DNA of 64,000 nucleotides from Acanthornis magna (taxonomy: Eukaryota > Chordata > Aves > Passeriformes > Acanthizidae): the NCBI GenBank assembly GCA_036785705.1, contig JAWUZG010000029.1:13531501-13595500 (forward strand), read 5' to 3'. Below are positions 49,846 to 62,345 of this stretch, piece after piece. Both the position numbers and the translations under genes were made by a program. The notes below the pieces were generated by a model, which did not search any database, was not told the origin of the DNA, and saw only the letters and a program-made list of their open reading frames with translations. Each line of letters begins with the position of its first letter. Within the stretch, counting starts at the first letter, position 1.

Positions 49846-51140
49846 TAGATATACACATCTTCACCTCTGCAGACCTTTTAACCTCTTCAGGGCCCTTCAA
49901 GCTGTCACCTCCACAGGATTAGCCCAAAGCTGAGCACTGGTGACCCCACTACCCTCCCTGATGACAGCTGCCATCCAGGTTCAGCCAAAGGCCTCCACAT
50001 GGGTATTGTCTCAGAGGCCTCCCAGGGCAGGTGTGGCAGGGGTCTCTCTATAGTTCTGAAAACCTGCAAGAAGTATTCAGTCTGTATTTTAACTTATCAA
50101 GACCCAGGTCCTCCATTTTCCCTGGGGGTTTCTTCTGTGCTTATTCCCACATTAGAGAAATTAGACATAGGAGCATCCCATGTCATAACCAAGGGATTTT
50201 GTCTTTGTCCCTCACAAGGGATAAGGTCTTTCTAAAATTTGGTTAGCAATTCTGAAATAAAAACTTTAAATAACACCTTGTAGTGAGAGGAACCAGAGGG
50301 AAGCCAGAGGCTTATATTTCAGAAGGCTTCTCAGCATGCAAATGAGAAAGATTCCTCAGCTGGTAAACATTTACCTGCCTCTGCTCTTCAAGGAGAATGT
50401 AAATGAATCCAAGATATCTAATAAATAATGTTTAGAATAGAGACAAGATATGTGTTTACAGGGCCCCAAATGACATGTTGTTAGAAGAACTTTAGTAGAA
50501 GGCATGTCCACACAGTCAGTAGTGGGAAAACTAAAGCAGTGGGAAGCAGGATATGACCTAGAAATCCAGCCTCCAGGAGGACTCTTTATCTACGGTAATT
50601 TCCATGAGTTAAATGCAGAAAATAAAACCTGAAACAGGTTAAAAAAGAGGAGCACTGAGCAGCACTTTCAAAATCCTGTGCTCTGTTACAGACAGAATCA
50701 CCTACATTTTGAAAGTGGTACTTGAGGATGTGGCCATATGGTTCCCATATACCTGAATGGGGCTCCGGCAGCCAAATCCCTTATCCAGCACTTCAACAAT
50801 GCTAAAAAGTATGCCAGGCTCTACACGTCATTGTTATTTGCTGCAAAGCATTGAAAGATCAGCTGGATTTAAAATGTTCCTATTACACATATGTTTCCTT
50901 GAACAACTGAGTAAAGAAGGGACCGAGACAGAGAAGTTACTGGCAGGACCAGCACCCTGGCAGACCATGATGCTGCTGCACAGCAAATACTATCATCAAA
51001 CTCTAATGTTATTTAAGCACAGGCAGGACTGGAGATAACAAACTAAAATACCAGTTCTTATCTTTCAAAGCACTATTAGGAATGAGTTGATCCTTCTGAT
51101 AGTGAAAGAAGTAGCATTATTCCTTTTCTTTTTCATCCAT
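49846..51140. other. Unique non-coding DNA
   Basis: The interval 49860-50220 is less AT-rich but unidentified. An ATGCAAAT octamer lies at 50336-50343. No gene is supported. Confidence 0.5.
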
Positions 51141-51198
51141 TAAAATAAAATAAAATAAAATAAAATAAAATAAAATAAAATAAAATAAAATAAAATAA
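51141..51198. repeat. Pentanucleotide microsatellite (TAAAA)11
   Basis: Eleven uninterrupted TAAAA units and a partial twelfth. Confidence 0.95.
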
Positions 51199-53414
51199 AT
51201 ATTTGTCTTTACAACCTGGTTTATTGCAAAGCCTCAAACATTACTATTTTCATGTAGGATTTCTTGAGCTTGTTATTTGTGCCTTAGAACAGTTATGCTT
51301 CTTAAGTATCTGTGTGGACACTGAATGACAACATGCTAAAAATGTTTAGAATATCTCAAAACAGTTTCTTCGTACTGCATTGAGCATCCAGTGCCCAGGA
51401 ATATCTCTGGCTTTTGGTGAAAAAAAATCCCCAAGCATTAGCACAGATTCTGGAACTGAGTGACTGTTTACTTCTTCTTGCAGGTTTTCAGGTTTATGAA
51501 AACCCCTGTTTTCTGACTAGGATGCCAGCCATGTGGAATAACATTTTCAAAACTAGACAAGAGCAAACTCTTCTACTAAGGCAAACCTGCCCTCATGAGC
51601 TTTAACAAAGTAATGTCAGTTTACATTGATTTTAATTGCACACTCAAGGGTCTTATTTCATTCATATTGGTATTTGTACAGTATCTGTCTAAATGGCAAA
51701 TACAACAAATTCCTCATAACAAACTTGGCCCAGGACAAAGAAGCTGAATTATCTTTCAAGTTTAAACATTCGCTGCATTTAAAATGTTTTTAAAATAAAT
51801 GATAGATATGAAAGGTTTCCAGAGTTAACCTAGTTTCTGGGAAGAACAGTTAAACAATGACTCTGATGAGATTTGAAGCCTACATAATTAAGTTTTGCAT
51901 ACATGAGCCTGGAGTTAATTTTTTATGCACCCTAATGCTTCTGTAGAGCACTTCCTTTTTTATTGATGCTTTAGCTGCACTCTTTTCTTGCTCACACAAT
52001 CATAAAACGTACTGTATCTATGAAAGTAAGACCCTGTCCCGGCATTGGTTATGAAGCAGCTTTGTGTTCACAGTCCTGGTTGTATTGGTCTCCAGAACCG
52101 CCCCACACAGGGGTTTGGAATAGGAATCAAAATACACAAGAACTAAAATGTTTTAAGAGTCTCAGAGGAGTATTTGCAAGACCAGGTTCAGCCAGCAGAA
52201 GTGAGTCTTCCTCTGTTCCCTCTAGAGGACAGAGGCAGACTTCTTTGGGAGCAGCTCATGTCAGATAAATCTGTGTCTCCCTCAGTTGCCTTAAATCTTT
52301 TAGAAGTTTCAGTGTCTGCAGCACTATCAAGTCTAACCAGCTTAGGGACAACTCTAGATGCTTGTATCCTCCAAAATGATAGATAAATGCCTTAGAAGAT
52401 TTGTTAAATGTCTCTGGCCAGTTTAGTATCTCCCTGCCATTGATCCCAATGGTTTCAGCCCTCTCTTCGTCCATGTGTCAGACTTTCTTTTCGGTCTTTT
52501 TCAGACCACAACATTTATAGTATGATCTGGAAAAGTAAATAATTTAGACTGCAAGTCAGATACCAGGTTTCCACACTTTAAACAATTTAAAGTGAAGTAA
52601 GACCTCCTTAATTAAATTATGACTGAGAGGTTTAGGTAACTAGCTTTGCACTTCTAAAACAACGGCAATTCTCTGTCTTAAGTTACATAAATACTTCTAA
52701 ATACTGCTCCTCATCCAGAAGAGAATTTACAGCAAAAGATACAGTGTGTGATACTTCAGTATGTGGAAACCATGATCCAAAGAATGAATCCAGACAGAGG
52801 GGAAATAGTCTGCTTATCTTAAATACAGATGTTTGATGAATTTCTTAGGGCTTTCATACTGGTATTTCTGGTACCATTAATTTTAACAGCCATAGGAAAT
52901 CCAAATGATAAAAATTCAGTGTTCAAGCAGTGCTTCAACAGCTAAACTGAGGGGACAAGACCTGAGATTGCACATAATTTTTCCTTAGAACAAACCAAAC
53001 AAAAGGAGATTTAACAGTTTTCACACTTATCTCTGTTCTTTCCTTCATTTAAGTATCGTGCAAAAGCATAGCCATCCTAGGTCCTAGCACAGGGCTAGGT
53101 CTGTCTCACTGCAATTCAGTTATAACTATTTGTTTATCCACTTTGTTTGTCTCCCTGAAGCCCTGGTGTGCACCCGAGCTGCTCAGCACTGAAGGCTGCT
53201 CAGCCACCGCAAGGCTCCTCTGAATCAACACCACTGTGACCACAGAATGATGTGAGATTTGACATATGGGAAACAGAGTGGGATCACGGTGCTTTTGGAC
53301 CAGATCTAGAGGTACAAATCAGTGTGTGGCAGGACTTTGACAAGCCTGTCGACATGAATACCTGTTGATATTTCAGCATTTGGGGTGATTTCAAATCCCA
53401 GACAACCTCCATCT
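51199..53414. other. Unique non-coding DNA
   Basis: No repeat family or exon is recognised. The 63-codon frame at 51414-51605 runs through a pyrimidine-CAG (near 51483) that looks like a splice acceptor, but no protein similarity is evident. Confidence 0.45.
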
Positions 53415-53447
53415 ACATTTTAGGCACATTTTAGGCACATTTTAGGC
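53415..53447. repeat. Three exact 11-bp tandem units ACATTTTAGGC
   Basis: Three identical units follow one another without interruption. Confidence 0.9.
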
Positions 53448-54782
53448 ATATATATGAAAACTTGTATGTACACATGTGCACCCAGAGGCCTGCAAGGCAC
53501 CAGGCATTATTTTCAGTGGTCCCTAAGGTTACAAACACATAGGAGAAGGGAAGAGCAGATCACATGGTGGCAGCTACCCCCCAACACAGACAGACTGTGC
53601 TGATAGGCTGAAAGAGAGACAATGTGGCACACAGGAGAGCAGGAATTTGAAATGTGAGAAATTCAGTCCAGGTTCAGCCACAGGAAAGCCCACTGATTTC
53701 AGTGCAGGGCCAGCACACTGGCAGAAGCTGCACCATTTATCTGCTGCATTTTGAAGCCAGGGCATTTTGGCTTATCAAAGAAATACACGATATGTGTGAT
53801 TTATATCCTTTGGGCTCCTGAAGATGTAAAAGACTCCAGAAACAGAAACTTTTGAATTCCCATGCTTTGTATTGGAAACCTAATCATGACTGTGGGACTG
53901 TAAATTGTACTGAATTTAGCTGTTCCATGCTGAGCCAAAGTCTGTCCTCTTAAGTCTATAGCTTAGTTGGCTTTCATCTCAAGGTTAGTTTTTCAAGATG
54001 AAAATCTTTCTCCAACACTAGCAAATGGATCCCATCTTATCAGTCGTCAAATTGATGGTGTCTTCCTGTTTAAATACCATTATTGCAGTTTAATTATTTA
54101 ATCCAATCTGATTGTCATGGCTGTTAACTGTTTACCAGCAAAGGCTGCTTTCATTTTACTTTTTAAATGATGTAATGCTGTCTGAGAAAATGCAGTTTGC
54201 AGCTACTGATATTTTTATATATGTGCATATATATTTGTGTGACAATACATGATTCTTAAATAGAACAGGCTCCTCTCAGGTCCCTGATGGATATTATTAA
54301 CTGATCAAAATACTGCTATGGAGTTTGACTGTCCACTTCTTGTACATTGCATGCTCTATCACACAGATTTGTAGTTAGGCAAACTCAGCAAAAATATATG
54401 CAAATAATTGACCACATGTAATGTTTGCAACCATTTACCATTGTTTAGAAGTGTTTTCTACTTATCTCCATATTTGCAAATGACTACAAGCAGTTGAGAA
54501 TCAAGATATTTATCTTGGTGATTGATGTCAATGAAAAAGAAATTAAATTTTAGTCATTTGCTAAAAAACTGTTCATTCTTGGTAAGTGTGTGAATGCATT
54601 CTTTCAAGGCTACTCCAAGGAAAAGAATAATAGCTTAAAGCTTCACTGCTCCAACTGTTCTGTCATTCCTACAACTAGCAACTGTTGAGATTGAAAACTG
54701 TCATCTGGAAGTTTTTCCTGTAAAAAATGAGATTGCGTCAAGAATAAGATTTGGCTAAGAAATGCTATTTCAGCAGTTTCTT
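53448..54782. other. Unique AT-rich DNA
   Basis: No identifiable element. The part from 53930 to 54480 is rich in TTAAT/AAATGA-type words and could be conserved non-coding sequence, but nothing in the window proves it. Confidence 0.45.
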
Positions 54783-54817
54783 TCTTTTTTTTTTTTTTTT
54801 TCTTTTTTTTTTTTTTT
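54783..54817. repeat. Poly(T)-rich tract
   Basis: Two long T runs separated by a single C. A second run of T lies near 54896-54905. Confidence 0.9.
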
Positions 54818-57199
54818 AACAGGATATTTTATATAAAATTAAATTACCATTCTGGTTTCAGTGAGTTTCAACATTCTCATGACTTTTCATTCTATTTTTT
54901 TTTTTGTAACTATAATCATTTGAGTGATTTTTTTTCCCATCTTGTGAATCATCAGAGAGTTCAGCAAGACAGAAAAGACAGAGTAACAAAAGCAGAAATA
55001 AATCTTTTAAACCCAGTCATAATCTAAGTTTCAAAAAGTTTTGTCCCAAAGCTGGAAAGAGTAAACATTTTAAAAAGAAAAAAAGAGATAAAAAGTAAAA
55101 AAAATCTTAAATGCTATAACAAGGGGGGGGGAGGATTCATATTAAAGAGTAAAAAAGCATTCTGTTTTAAAACCTGAATGTGAGATTCTTAATAAGAATA
55201 TAACATTTCTTCAAATTTAGTTTCTACATCAACTCTAACATTTAACCACACAATCAGAACTTGTCCATACCTATCTCATAATCATATTGTTAAAGTATTT
55301 AGATTTTTAACACTCCAATAAAATAAGTACTTATTGTTTCCTGTCTATTATCAGGGGAATCATGATGATGTAGCAGTTTTGTGTGAATTAGGACTGCAGA
55401 ATATGCCTTAAAATTAGAAAAAGAATGTATTCTAATTCTGTTTTCAAAAGGACTGATTATTAATATGTTTCCTCCTTAGACAACTATTTTTGCCTAGAAT
55501 TCTTCAATTTGGCACATCGATGGAGTTCTAATGATAGTTATTTCTTCATAAGCAAGGATAGATAAACTCAGACTCAACGAAGTCATTATTTGCCTCTACT
55601 CCCAACTCCTTTTACAAACTGTGACTCACCACTGTACCTTCAGTGATACTTTACAATCCTAAATTGAGCGAATTCTATTTATTTCTGTGAATACAGACTC
55701 CAGTTCTGATAGATATGTCCATATCAGATGTTATCACCTTGTTTTTGGTGATGTCAGTGACGCAAGGAAGTGGGTTTTACATGAGGGAAATAGGTCTTTA
55801 ATCATTTATGAAAACCATGCAGTTCGACTGCTGACTGTATGACTACAGTGGCTAAATGCAACAGCAGGCTCTTGGGAAACAAGACTTCCTAAACATACAA
55901 TGGAAAATTCTGTGTCTGACAATCTCCTGAGGTCCCCACTGCATTTGTAGTGGACAGCCAGTCTCACCTAGGGAATTACAAGCAAAAGTGCTTTGTCTAG
56001 GTAAAATTTGGTTAAACATAGTTTTCTTTGTAAAGAGGAGAATGTCTATGGCAGATTCACAGGAAAAGCACCTGATGGGGAGCAAGGAGGAAGACCTTGC
56101 TGAAGGGTTTGAAGCAGGCAGTCTTTTCCTCTTTTCCCAGAGTGAATGGCTTCAAGTAATGAGGATCTAGGGGAAGACTTCTTCTTACCTCACAATACCA
56201 TTTTCTTAAATGGATAAGGTTTGCTTCAGTTTAGCTTGGAAACCTGTCTATCACTGACAAATGCCATTTGCTTCTTCCAGGAAGGAGATGGGATCAGCCC
56301 TCAACAACAACACTGTGACTGAAGCTGGGGCGCAGTAACTGGGACCAGCCTGATGCTGGGAGGATATAAGAGAAGAAACATGAAATCTGTGAGAACAAGA
56401 AAGAACAGAAGTATTGAGTAGGAATCACCCTGCTCTGCAGCCACATAGCCATGACAGCAGTTGTCTGAAATGAGGGAAGAAGGTTTTGCTCATCTCTGTT
56501 CTAGTCAAATCCAGAAAGAGTACAAAAAAAAATGAAAGAATTCCCCAGGCATCTCCTGCTAAGAGGTTACAGGCTTTTTGCCCAGCTGATTTAGCAAGTA
56601 GCATTCAGTTAAAATTCATTTTGCACTCAGCTAAAACTTGAAATAAATATGCACTGGGCTACTCTAAGACTGATGTGAGACATAAATGAGACATTAAGAG
56701 CCCTGAGAGAATCATTGGCCTTAGCCTCTTGTGACCTGCAGCACTCTAAGTCTACCTGCTGACCATTAGTACTGGTCTCTTACCACCTCCTTTTCAGCAG
56801 GCATTACTGTAGATTTAAGGGCAATGAACTGTTTCTCCTTGCCTTGAGGTTTTTGGTGCTTTAATGTGTCATATCTTTTTTTTTCTCCCCAAGAAATAAA
56901 AACTTTTAGCTAGAAAATATTTTCTATTGGATTAGATGCTGGTGGTGATGCCAAAAATAATACAACTTTTAGATTAACAATATTTTTCAAAGAGTGAATC
57001 ATATGACTGATATCTTCATTTAATAGCCTCTGTTAGCTACTTCTGCTTATGAGAGGACATAATTTGCCTCTCTCTCATTTTATTTTTGGGAAGTTTAGCA
57101 GTGCAAGAATGCTCCCCTAGGATCACAAAGCAAAGTTGGATACCAGAGATGCAGAAGGAGTATTTGTTAAAAAGTATATAATTGCAAGTGCCAGTTTTT
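54818..57199. other. Unique AT-rich DNA
   Basis: An A-rich tract with a run of G lies at 55070-55135. Short frames near 55852-56170 have no domain. No gene or repeat family is recognised. Confidence 0.5.
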
Positions 57200-57960
57200 C
57201 TATAAAAAGGAAGCTGAGAAGCACGCTATGAATGTTCATTTGCAAAGTCTCAAGCTGTGACTGCGTAGCTGTGAATCTCATTCCGCTATTGTCAAAGCAC
57301 CGCATTGGTAATTGGCAAGAATGGATGGCTGGCCACATACAAAGTAACAAAAGTTACAAGATCAGCAGCAACTAAATGTGCTTGCTTCTTCTCCAAAGTG
57401 TATAATCTCCTTTTATTCTTTTTCCTCTGAGAGCTGCATGATAAGTGATGAAGTATGAAGTTGGGGAATAAGGGGAAAGTGTAATCCCTGTGACTTAAAG
57501 CTGGAATCCAAGCCCTCCACTCGCTTTCAACTCCTCTCTGCTCTGGTAGTGCTGCGAGAGGGGTCAAAGTGACAGCAGCATCCAGCGAGCGTTCGTCAGG
57601 GTTACTCATCAAACCCTCAGGGGACCACCCAGATGTATTGAGCCGCACAGTTGTATCCACAGCCGATTCTCCCCAGGGGAACAACCTCACCAGCTGGGAG
57701 AGGGAATCTGGAAGGAAGTTCTTATTAATACCATGTGTCACAGTAGGACGTAAAGTGACACGACACACAATGTGATGGAATGCAGCTTGGTATAACAGCA
57801 GCTATAAAGGGTAGGAATTTCACCTCAGCAGCAGCCCAGACTGAAAATGTCTGCTATAAATTCCTGTAATGTAGGAAAGATGCCGTGAGTAAAAAGACTG
57901 TGCCTCTTTTTCTGCAACAGCTGTGAATAATTTGACATTTAGGCAATAGTGTAATAAAAA
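57200..57960. other. Candidate conserved non-coding block, CpG-retaining
   Basis: About a dozen CpGs lie between 57220 and 57780, including GCGAGCGTTCG near 57587-57597, against a CpG-poor background. The block is free of simple repeats up to the AT-rich end (57950-57975). It holds CTATTGT (57287-57293), a SOX-like word, GGTAATTGG (57306-57314), a homeodomain word, and GGGTCAAAG (57561-57569), a nuclear-receptor/HNF4-like word. A 158-codon minus-strand frame (57768-57292) crosses it without any recognisable domain. A short plus-strand frame (57569-57775) overlaps it on the opposite strand. I infer a regulatory element rather than an exon. Confidence 0.3.
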
Positions 57961-60900
57961 TAATAAATAATAATTTAGCCAGAGCCTTTTGGATCCTTTA
58001 ATAGATGCAACACTTGAGCTGCTGGCGTCTCTTGAGCATTTCTGAAATGTTATCAGAAAACAGAGGTAAAAGAAGATCCCATTGGTAGCTCTGAATGTCC
58101 CCTAATGATTCCCTATCCAGATAATTTTCTTAGACTCATCACCTTTACTATCATAAATCAAACCTTGATGTGATTTTAAGTCCCTTAGCTACCCACACAG
58201 AAAAGATATTGTATTAGATTGTTTTCTGTTGCCTTTTATCCCCTCCTGTTCCAAGAAGTTTGGTAAATATCAAGGCAAGTTTTGAAATTATAGGGAATTT
58301 GAAAATGTTTGGGTTGGGGGTTATTTTGGTTCAGTTTTGTCCTTTAGTTTGATGGAGTGTCTGAAGGAAAATTTCTAGCATTTGGTGGAGGAGGAGGACC
58401 TGATTTTGTGATATATGAAAACTGAGAGAGTTGGGTTGGGGCTTAAGATTTACAAAAATGGTTTCTTTAGAATAAAATGGGAAAATTTTGAATTTTATTT
58501 CTGTTTGTTTTACACTAAATTAACTTTTGAAGACATGGGTTGTGCCACTCCAGCTGTGGTTCTGTAACAGTAAATTGGGTGGTAGCACCATGACTGAGAG
58601 AAAAAAGTCACCACAAAAAATTGTGTAGAAGTATATCTCAGAATACTCCGACCTAAAATGGGTGCTTCTAAAAGAAGTAGGAAGCAGGAGTATCCAGAAT
58701 ATGGAAGAAGTTTCATTATGCAAGGAAATGTGGATATTTCAAACTTTGTTTCATTTTGAACATGCCAAAACCAAAACTAGCTTAAGCCATCAATGAATGA
58801 AAATTATATATCCATGCTCCAAAAAAATGACTTTGTCTCAAAGCTGAAGGTCTGTACCTTTACTTTAGCCCTTCTAAACTCTCTAATATCACAAAAAGTA
58901 TAGTGCAAAACCACTTTTTTCACCTGATTGTTTTTCTTTCTGATATAAAATTAAACTGAACCAAACTAAAATGCCCATGCAAATGGCTCAGGTTCCATTT
59001 TAACATCAGAACCACATCTCCCAGCGGATTACACTCACTGCCAAGCCCTTGTGACTAGCAGTATTGGTGTGGCCATATGGAGGGCAATATGGCAGGAACA
59101 GGGACTCTTACACAGGAAAAGGGCCAAGAGGTGTTTTGGGAAGGATTACAGGGACAGGGAGACATGCAAGGAGCTGTGCAAAAGACTAAGGAAACACTGA
59201 TTAAAAGGTCTGTTATGGGGAAAGGACTAGAAATTGAAGTGATTGTTATAGGCAGATTGGGAGGGATGCAAAAATGAAGCAGCAGATGGAAAATCTTGGG
59301 AAAGGTGCTGGATTTAAGGAATGGGGGTATGACATGATCCTGACAGGGGAATACTTGCTACAAATTGAAATGCCAGGATCAAAACAATTAGTTACTAAAG
59401 TGATCTTAAAGCTCAATTTTCTTCCGTGTAGTGAATGTCAGAATATTTTCAAATACTTTAATTTTCAAGTTATGTGGTTCAACAGACTGCATTTTGTCCA
59501 GAAGGGGAATGGGTTAAACTTGAAGTTGAAAGGCAAGAAGTCCTATGGAAAAAAATGGGACATTTGCCTTCATTCATCTGAACTCATGGAACTGAGCAGA
59601 GAAGGATGAACAGCTTCTCTGAAGAGAATGTGGAAGCGACATCCTCTCTGAGCATTGCTTTCCAACATGGAACTCAGCCTGGCCAGAGGGGTCTTGTGAG
59701 GATAGCAGCAGGTGAGGCAGAGATGTGGTGGATAAGTGTGAGTGAGAGAGACATTGACAAATGTTTTCCAGGCTTGACAAAGTAAGCTTGAGCAGGTGTG
59801 TTGCTCTCTGCCCCCAAGAAGGACGTTGTGGAGCAGAACCCCTGCCCAAGCAATACGCTCATCTGAGAAATGCTGATTTACTTAGAAAGACTGTTTCTCT
59901 TTAAAAAAAACTAATGCTGGCTGTCTCTGCTCCCCATGAAGAGCTAAGTCCTCATTTCAGATCGGCCCTAGGCAGCTCTGTGAGGGCAAGCAAGGGGCAC
60001 AGGGGTCCAGGAGCAGGCTTTACACATGGTGCAGCCCCAAAAACCCACCCATGCTGCTGAGCAAATTCCAGCTCAATCCAAATTAACAAGTACTTAGGAG
60101 TCCGTGCTTCAAGTCTCTCTAGGTACAAGACCCAGGGACCTGCTTTAAGTATAAAATTACTCCTCTGCACAACAAACACAGAGGCATCCTCCCTGAGGCC
60201 AAGTACGATGGGAATGGATGCAAACCTGCCCCATACCCCTGAACACATCTGGGAATGCAGCTGTGGTGTGGGGTGTGGGGCAGGGAGTTTGAAGGGCTCT
60301 CAACTAACCTTGCTAAAAACACAGGCACATATATCCTGTATGGATCAGCCATCCTTTTTTCCTCCTTTGCAAAATTCTGTTTAACCTCTTAATGATCTCG
60401 TTGGCAGCATTGCCAATCCTGACAATGACTTGGGAGAAAGCCCTGGGAATATCACCTACATCACAGTTCATCACTGTCTCCTTCTTCCCCCACTTCTCCC
60501 CACCAAAGAAATGTTCTTTCCTAAAGTCTTTCTGTTGCTTTTTCATTTTATTTTCCAATAATTCCCCCTGCTTTGTTGCAATGAACTCATCCATTCAAAG
60601 ACAAAACCCCATATAGTTAAACAGTAATTATGAAAAAGGCCTGGGCTCATGGACCTACACTCACAGCAGCACAGTCATAAAATAGCTCTGTCCTAGATTC
60701 ATAAGCACTGCACAGTCTGTTTTGAGCAGTCTCCTGATAATTTCGTGAGTTTTACAGGGCAACATAAGGTTAGGCAGGCCTTTGGTCGATCACGGTGAGT
60801 AGCAGCAAGTAGTTGCTGACAGAAAAGGCTGCATCTCTTCAGCACTAATGTCTGGACACTGTAGAATACATCTCTTTTAAACAAGAAATATCAGTAAAAG

Positions 60901-62190
60901 AAAGTCTAGCAGCATTTGGAAAGAGCTGGGAAATACATATTAGGGGATTTTATTGCAATTCTTTGCTTATTATAGATGTGCATTTTTCTGTGCTGTCTAA
61001 CGGCTGTCTGGGGCTCAGTTTTGGGAGCTGCCTAGAGCAAGCCAAAGCTAAGGAGCTGACAAATGAGCAAGCAGGCTTGCACAGAGTGTAGCAGTTACAC
61101 ACCCTCCCCCAACAGCTGCTCTCTCTGGACCAGCCACTCCTTTCATCATAGCCCCACAGTGATGCTTCACAGTGCACATCATACAGGATAATCTGGTTGC
61201 ACTGGCTTACCTCAGATACCCACCTCCATCAAAGCCCACAGCAAAACTACACAGACCTTCCCTTGTGTTACTCTGTGAGCAATACCAAAACATAAGGAGG
61301 CCAGTTCATCACTTTAACTCAATTTCCACTTTCTCTCCCTTTAGTAAGTACACTCATGCTGTTAATAGTGTTTCCTTAGTCCTCTACCAGGACTTGGTCC
61401 TTTTTTTTCCTTTAAAGCAGAAAAAAAAATTATACTATTGGAGATTGTTTCATTTCACTTTCGTAAGACTGAAGCATGCTACAGCAAATATATGCAGCTG
61501 GACTTGTGTGGCTGGAACTCCCACACACACACAGACCATTTCTCCTGGGAACTGAAACACTTTTACCGTGTGCTGGGTGACAAAACACATTAGTATGTTC
61601 CTTATATAGACACGCCATATACCACTGTGTTTTAAGCATAACTGGGTAGGAACATTGTAACATGAGCTCTAGAAAGCTGGACTCAGATGAGTGAGCATTA
61701 ATTGTTCCCCAGGAAAGGACTGAGAGAAAATTTGGCTTCTATATTATGTTCTAGGGGATATGTAGTAGGCAGCTTGTATTTGCTTTGGGAAGTTTGCCAT
61801 CTTCCATTGCAAGTGATTTGATAGAAAAACACATGTATGCTGCATAAACATCAAGGAAATCTGTATTTATTGAAAGCAATACTGCATGTGCACATACACA
61901 GAGAAGTGAGGAAAAAAGAGGCAGGGCTGCAACTGTACTTACAATCAGGCTGCAGATGAACTCTGAGACAGACAACCACTCATCAGAAGTCATTTTCACC
62001 CCCTAAATTCACACATCTAGATCCTCTCACCTACTGGGGAAACAAGAGAAATGTCTCCTGTCTTACAGGGCAGTGGATGTGTGTACCACTGGATATGAAG
62101 ATGCCCTGTGCTCCCATACAAAATTCATGTAACAACCACATTGTTTACAGGTCAGAGATTGAAGACTTGGAGGTAGACCTTTATGCCTTG
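57961..62190. other. Unique non-coding DNA
   Basis: No identified repeat. The purine-rich interval 59060-59350 contains two overlapping frames (59077-59277 and 59274-59609). The interval 59640-60300 is less AT-rich and unidentified. No frame resembles a known protein. Confidence 0.45.
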
Positions 62191-62296
62191 GTTGTGATTT
62201 TTTTTTTTTTCACCTTTGGATTGCCATTTAAAAGAATAAAGCACTTAATTCCCAGGACATCTAATTGCAATGAAAACCTAACAGCATTAGTTTCTT

Positions 62297-62345
62297 GAGC
62301 CCGATCCTGCAAATGGCTCTGGAAGCAGTCTTGCTTAAATCCAGG
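62297..62345 (+). repeat. Old amniote interspersed-repeat fragment
   Basis: GAGCCCGATCCTGCAAATGG followed by CTCTGGAAGCAGTCTTGCTTA resembles a phrase repeated widely in amniote genomes (GGCCTGATCCTGCAAATGCTTACTCATGTGAGTAGTC). It sits next to homeodomain-like words at 62245-62270. Confidence 0.45.

Noticed and set aside
54783..54817. T-rich tract as a polymerase III terminator of an RNA gene
   Set aside because: No A/B box promoter or RNA-like hairpin precedes it on either strand.
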